Below are positions 62,953 to 64,000 of a stretch of DNA of 64,000 nt, one piece after another. Made by a program: the position numbers and the translations under genes. Within the stretch, counting starts at the first letter, position 1, and each line of letters opens with the position of its first letter. The notes under the pieces are model-generated. The model did no database searches, was not told the origin of the DNA, and saw only the letters and a program-made list of their open reading frames with translations. Location of the stretch: NCBI GenBank assembly GCA_016937695.1, contig JAFGWC010000157.1, positions 1 to 64,000 of the forward strand. The letters are read 5' to 3'. The DNA comes from Bacteroidales bacterium (GTDB lineage Bacteria > Bacteroidota > Bacteroidia > Bacteroidales > NBLH01).

Positions 62953-64000
62953 ATGGGAAACAACATTTTATATAATTACTATAAAAAAAATATCAATAAA
63001 TTATATTTTTATTCGTTTATTCTTATTTCAATAGGATTATTGTTTTCGCGAATTTTAATAAGTACTGGATTTTTCTTAATTTTTTTCAATTGGATTTTTG
63101 AAGGAAATTTTAAACTCAAATTTGAATTAATAAAAAAAAACAAAGTAAAAATATTTATTAGTTTAATCTTTTTTATTTATGTTGCAGGCCTTATTAATAC
63201 TTCAAACTTAATATACGGGCTTGCAGAATTAAAAATAAAACTACCGCTTTTACTTCCAATTTTTTATATATCAGCAATAAAATTAAATGAAAAACAAATT
63301 AATGCAATATTTCATTTTTTTATTGTTTCTGTATTTTTTTCAACAATATTTGCGTTTATTAAATTTCAATTTTTTAAAGATTTTTTTTCTATTGAAGATA
63401 TATACGAAATTTCGATTGTTGGTTTAAACTTACATTTATCTTTATTAGTAAATTTTGCAATTTGTTTAATTTTATATTATATTTTTTTAAAAAAAGAAAA
63501 GATATTAAAATATGATTTTATATATCTGATAATTCAAGTTTGGTTTATCCTTTTTTTATTTATATTAAACTCATTAACAGGATATTTCGTATTTTTTTCA
63601 ATCGTTTTAATTAATGTAATTTATGTTTTAATAAAAATTAAAATAAATAAATTTAAAATATTGATAATATCAATATTAATGCTTTTTATATTAATTCCTG
63701 TTGTATATACAATATCAATAATTAATGATTTTTACAAATTTGAAAAAGTTGATTTTAAAAATCTTGAAAAAATAACTATCTCCGGAAATAATTATTATCA
63801 CAACCTAAAAAGTAAAAGAAAAGAAAACGGAAATATTATTGATATCTATATTTGTAAAAAAGAATTAGAACAAGAATGGAATAAAAAATCTGAATTAAAA
63901 TTTAACAATTTAGATAAAAAAAATCAGCAATTATCTGAAACCATAATAAGATATTTAAGCTCAAAAGGATTAAGAAAAGATTCAAGCGGAATATCTAAAT
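62953..64000 (+). CDS. O-antigen ligase-like membrane protein (truncated by window end)
   Basis: The ATG at 62953 opens a frame that stays open for 349 codons to the end of the window. Up to residue about 250 there are at least eight hydrophobic segments typical of the Wzy/WaaL polymerase-ligase superfamily (FILISIGLLFSRILISTGFFLIFFNW first). Then comes a hydrophilic periplasmic loop (about 265-349) with SETIIRYLSSKGLRKDSSGI, a segment I associate with Bacteroidota O-antigen ligase-family proteins. It likely works in surface polysaccharide assembly. The C-terminal part is missing. Confidence 0.75.
   Translation, partial: MGNNILYNYYKKNINKLYFYSFILISIGLLFSRILISTGFFLIFFNWIFEGNFKLKFELIKKNKVKIFISLIFFIYVAGLINTSNLIYGLAELKIKLPLLLPIFYISAIKLNEKQINAIFHFFIVSVFFSTIFAFIKFQFFKDFFSIEDIYEISIVGLNLHLSLLVNFAICLILYYIFLKKEKILKYDFIYLIIQVWFILFLFILNSLTGYFVFFSIVLINVIYVLIKIKINKFKILIISILMLFILIPVVYTISIINDFYKFEKVDFKNLEKITISGNNYYHNLKSKRKENGNIIDIYICKKELEQEWNKKSELKFNNLDKKNQQLSETIIRYLSSKGLRKDSSGISK

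Overview
The window is strongly AT-rich chromosomal DNA from a member of the Bacteroidota, most likely an uncultivated or environmental Bacteroidia. This rests on gene content: type III glutamine synthetase, the type IX secretion parts PorE and PorX, a FISUMP-domain protein, an Obg without the C-terminal OCT domain, LytTR and HMA-AraC regulators, and many lipoprotein genes. It also rests on repeated promoter elements of the Bacteroidota form TAnnTTTG, the best being TTTG-N20-TATCTTTG before prfA. I see no tRNA, rRNA, insertion sequence, prophage or CRISPR array. The last gene runs off the right edge, and a short open frame at the left edge may be the end of another.

Layout. 1-8 kb: purE, hpt, obg, a PAP2 phosphatase, two tandem OB-fold envelope proteins with a probable gene remnant between them, a secreted leucine-rich-repeat protein, an AlkD-type glycosylase and a LytTR response regulator. 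8-21 kb: glycerate kinase, a two-domain secreted protein, a C1 peptidase, a stand-alone LuxE-like ligase, a zinc-ribbon protein, glnN, PorE, then purM, prfA and pyrF. 21-33 kb, all minus strand: a SiaA/SiaB/SiaC-type partner-switching module behind a large membrane receptor, followed by a TerB-ABC-permease fusion, a lipoprotein and a cysteine-rich secreted protein. No SiaD diguanylate cyclase is present. 33.4-34.2 kb: ppk2.

34.3-42.0 kb, all minus strand and tightly packed: an HMA-AraC regulator, a PqqD-like protein, an ATP-grasp ligase, a fold-III PLP decarboxylase, a urea-transporter/M23-peptidase fusion, a TPR plus outer-membrane-barrel protein and a TPR protein. I know no described pathway with this combination, and it is my main candidate for a new system. 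A 28-codon ORF with a Cys-Gly near its C-terminus sits in the gap between the PqqD and ATP-grasp genes.

42-53 kb: a lipoprotein subtilase, a VPS10/BNR-repeat protein, a FadL-type outer-membrane transporter, thyA-folA, lipoproteins, a CYTH protein and the FISUMP protein. 53.4-55.7 kb: an ECF sigma/anti-sigma/Spy-like sensor operon. Two near-identical elements with identical spacing (CAAGT...GTGTCAAAA) lie before the sigma gene and before the anti-sigma gene, which looks like autoregulation. 55.7-64 kb: ald, tsaE, porX, a coiled-coil lipoprotein, rsmI, an M28 peptidase, tdk and a truncated O-antigen-ligase-like gene.

How they connect: purE, purM, pyrF, hpt, thyA, folA and tdk are nucleotide synthesis and salvage genes scattered among envelope functions. 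PorE and PorX point to a type IX secretion system encoded mostly elsewhere. Three sensory blocks (Sia-type, ECF/Spy, HMA-AraC) each adjoin the envelope proteins they probably control.
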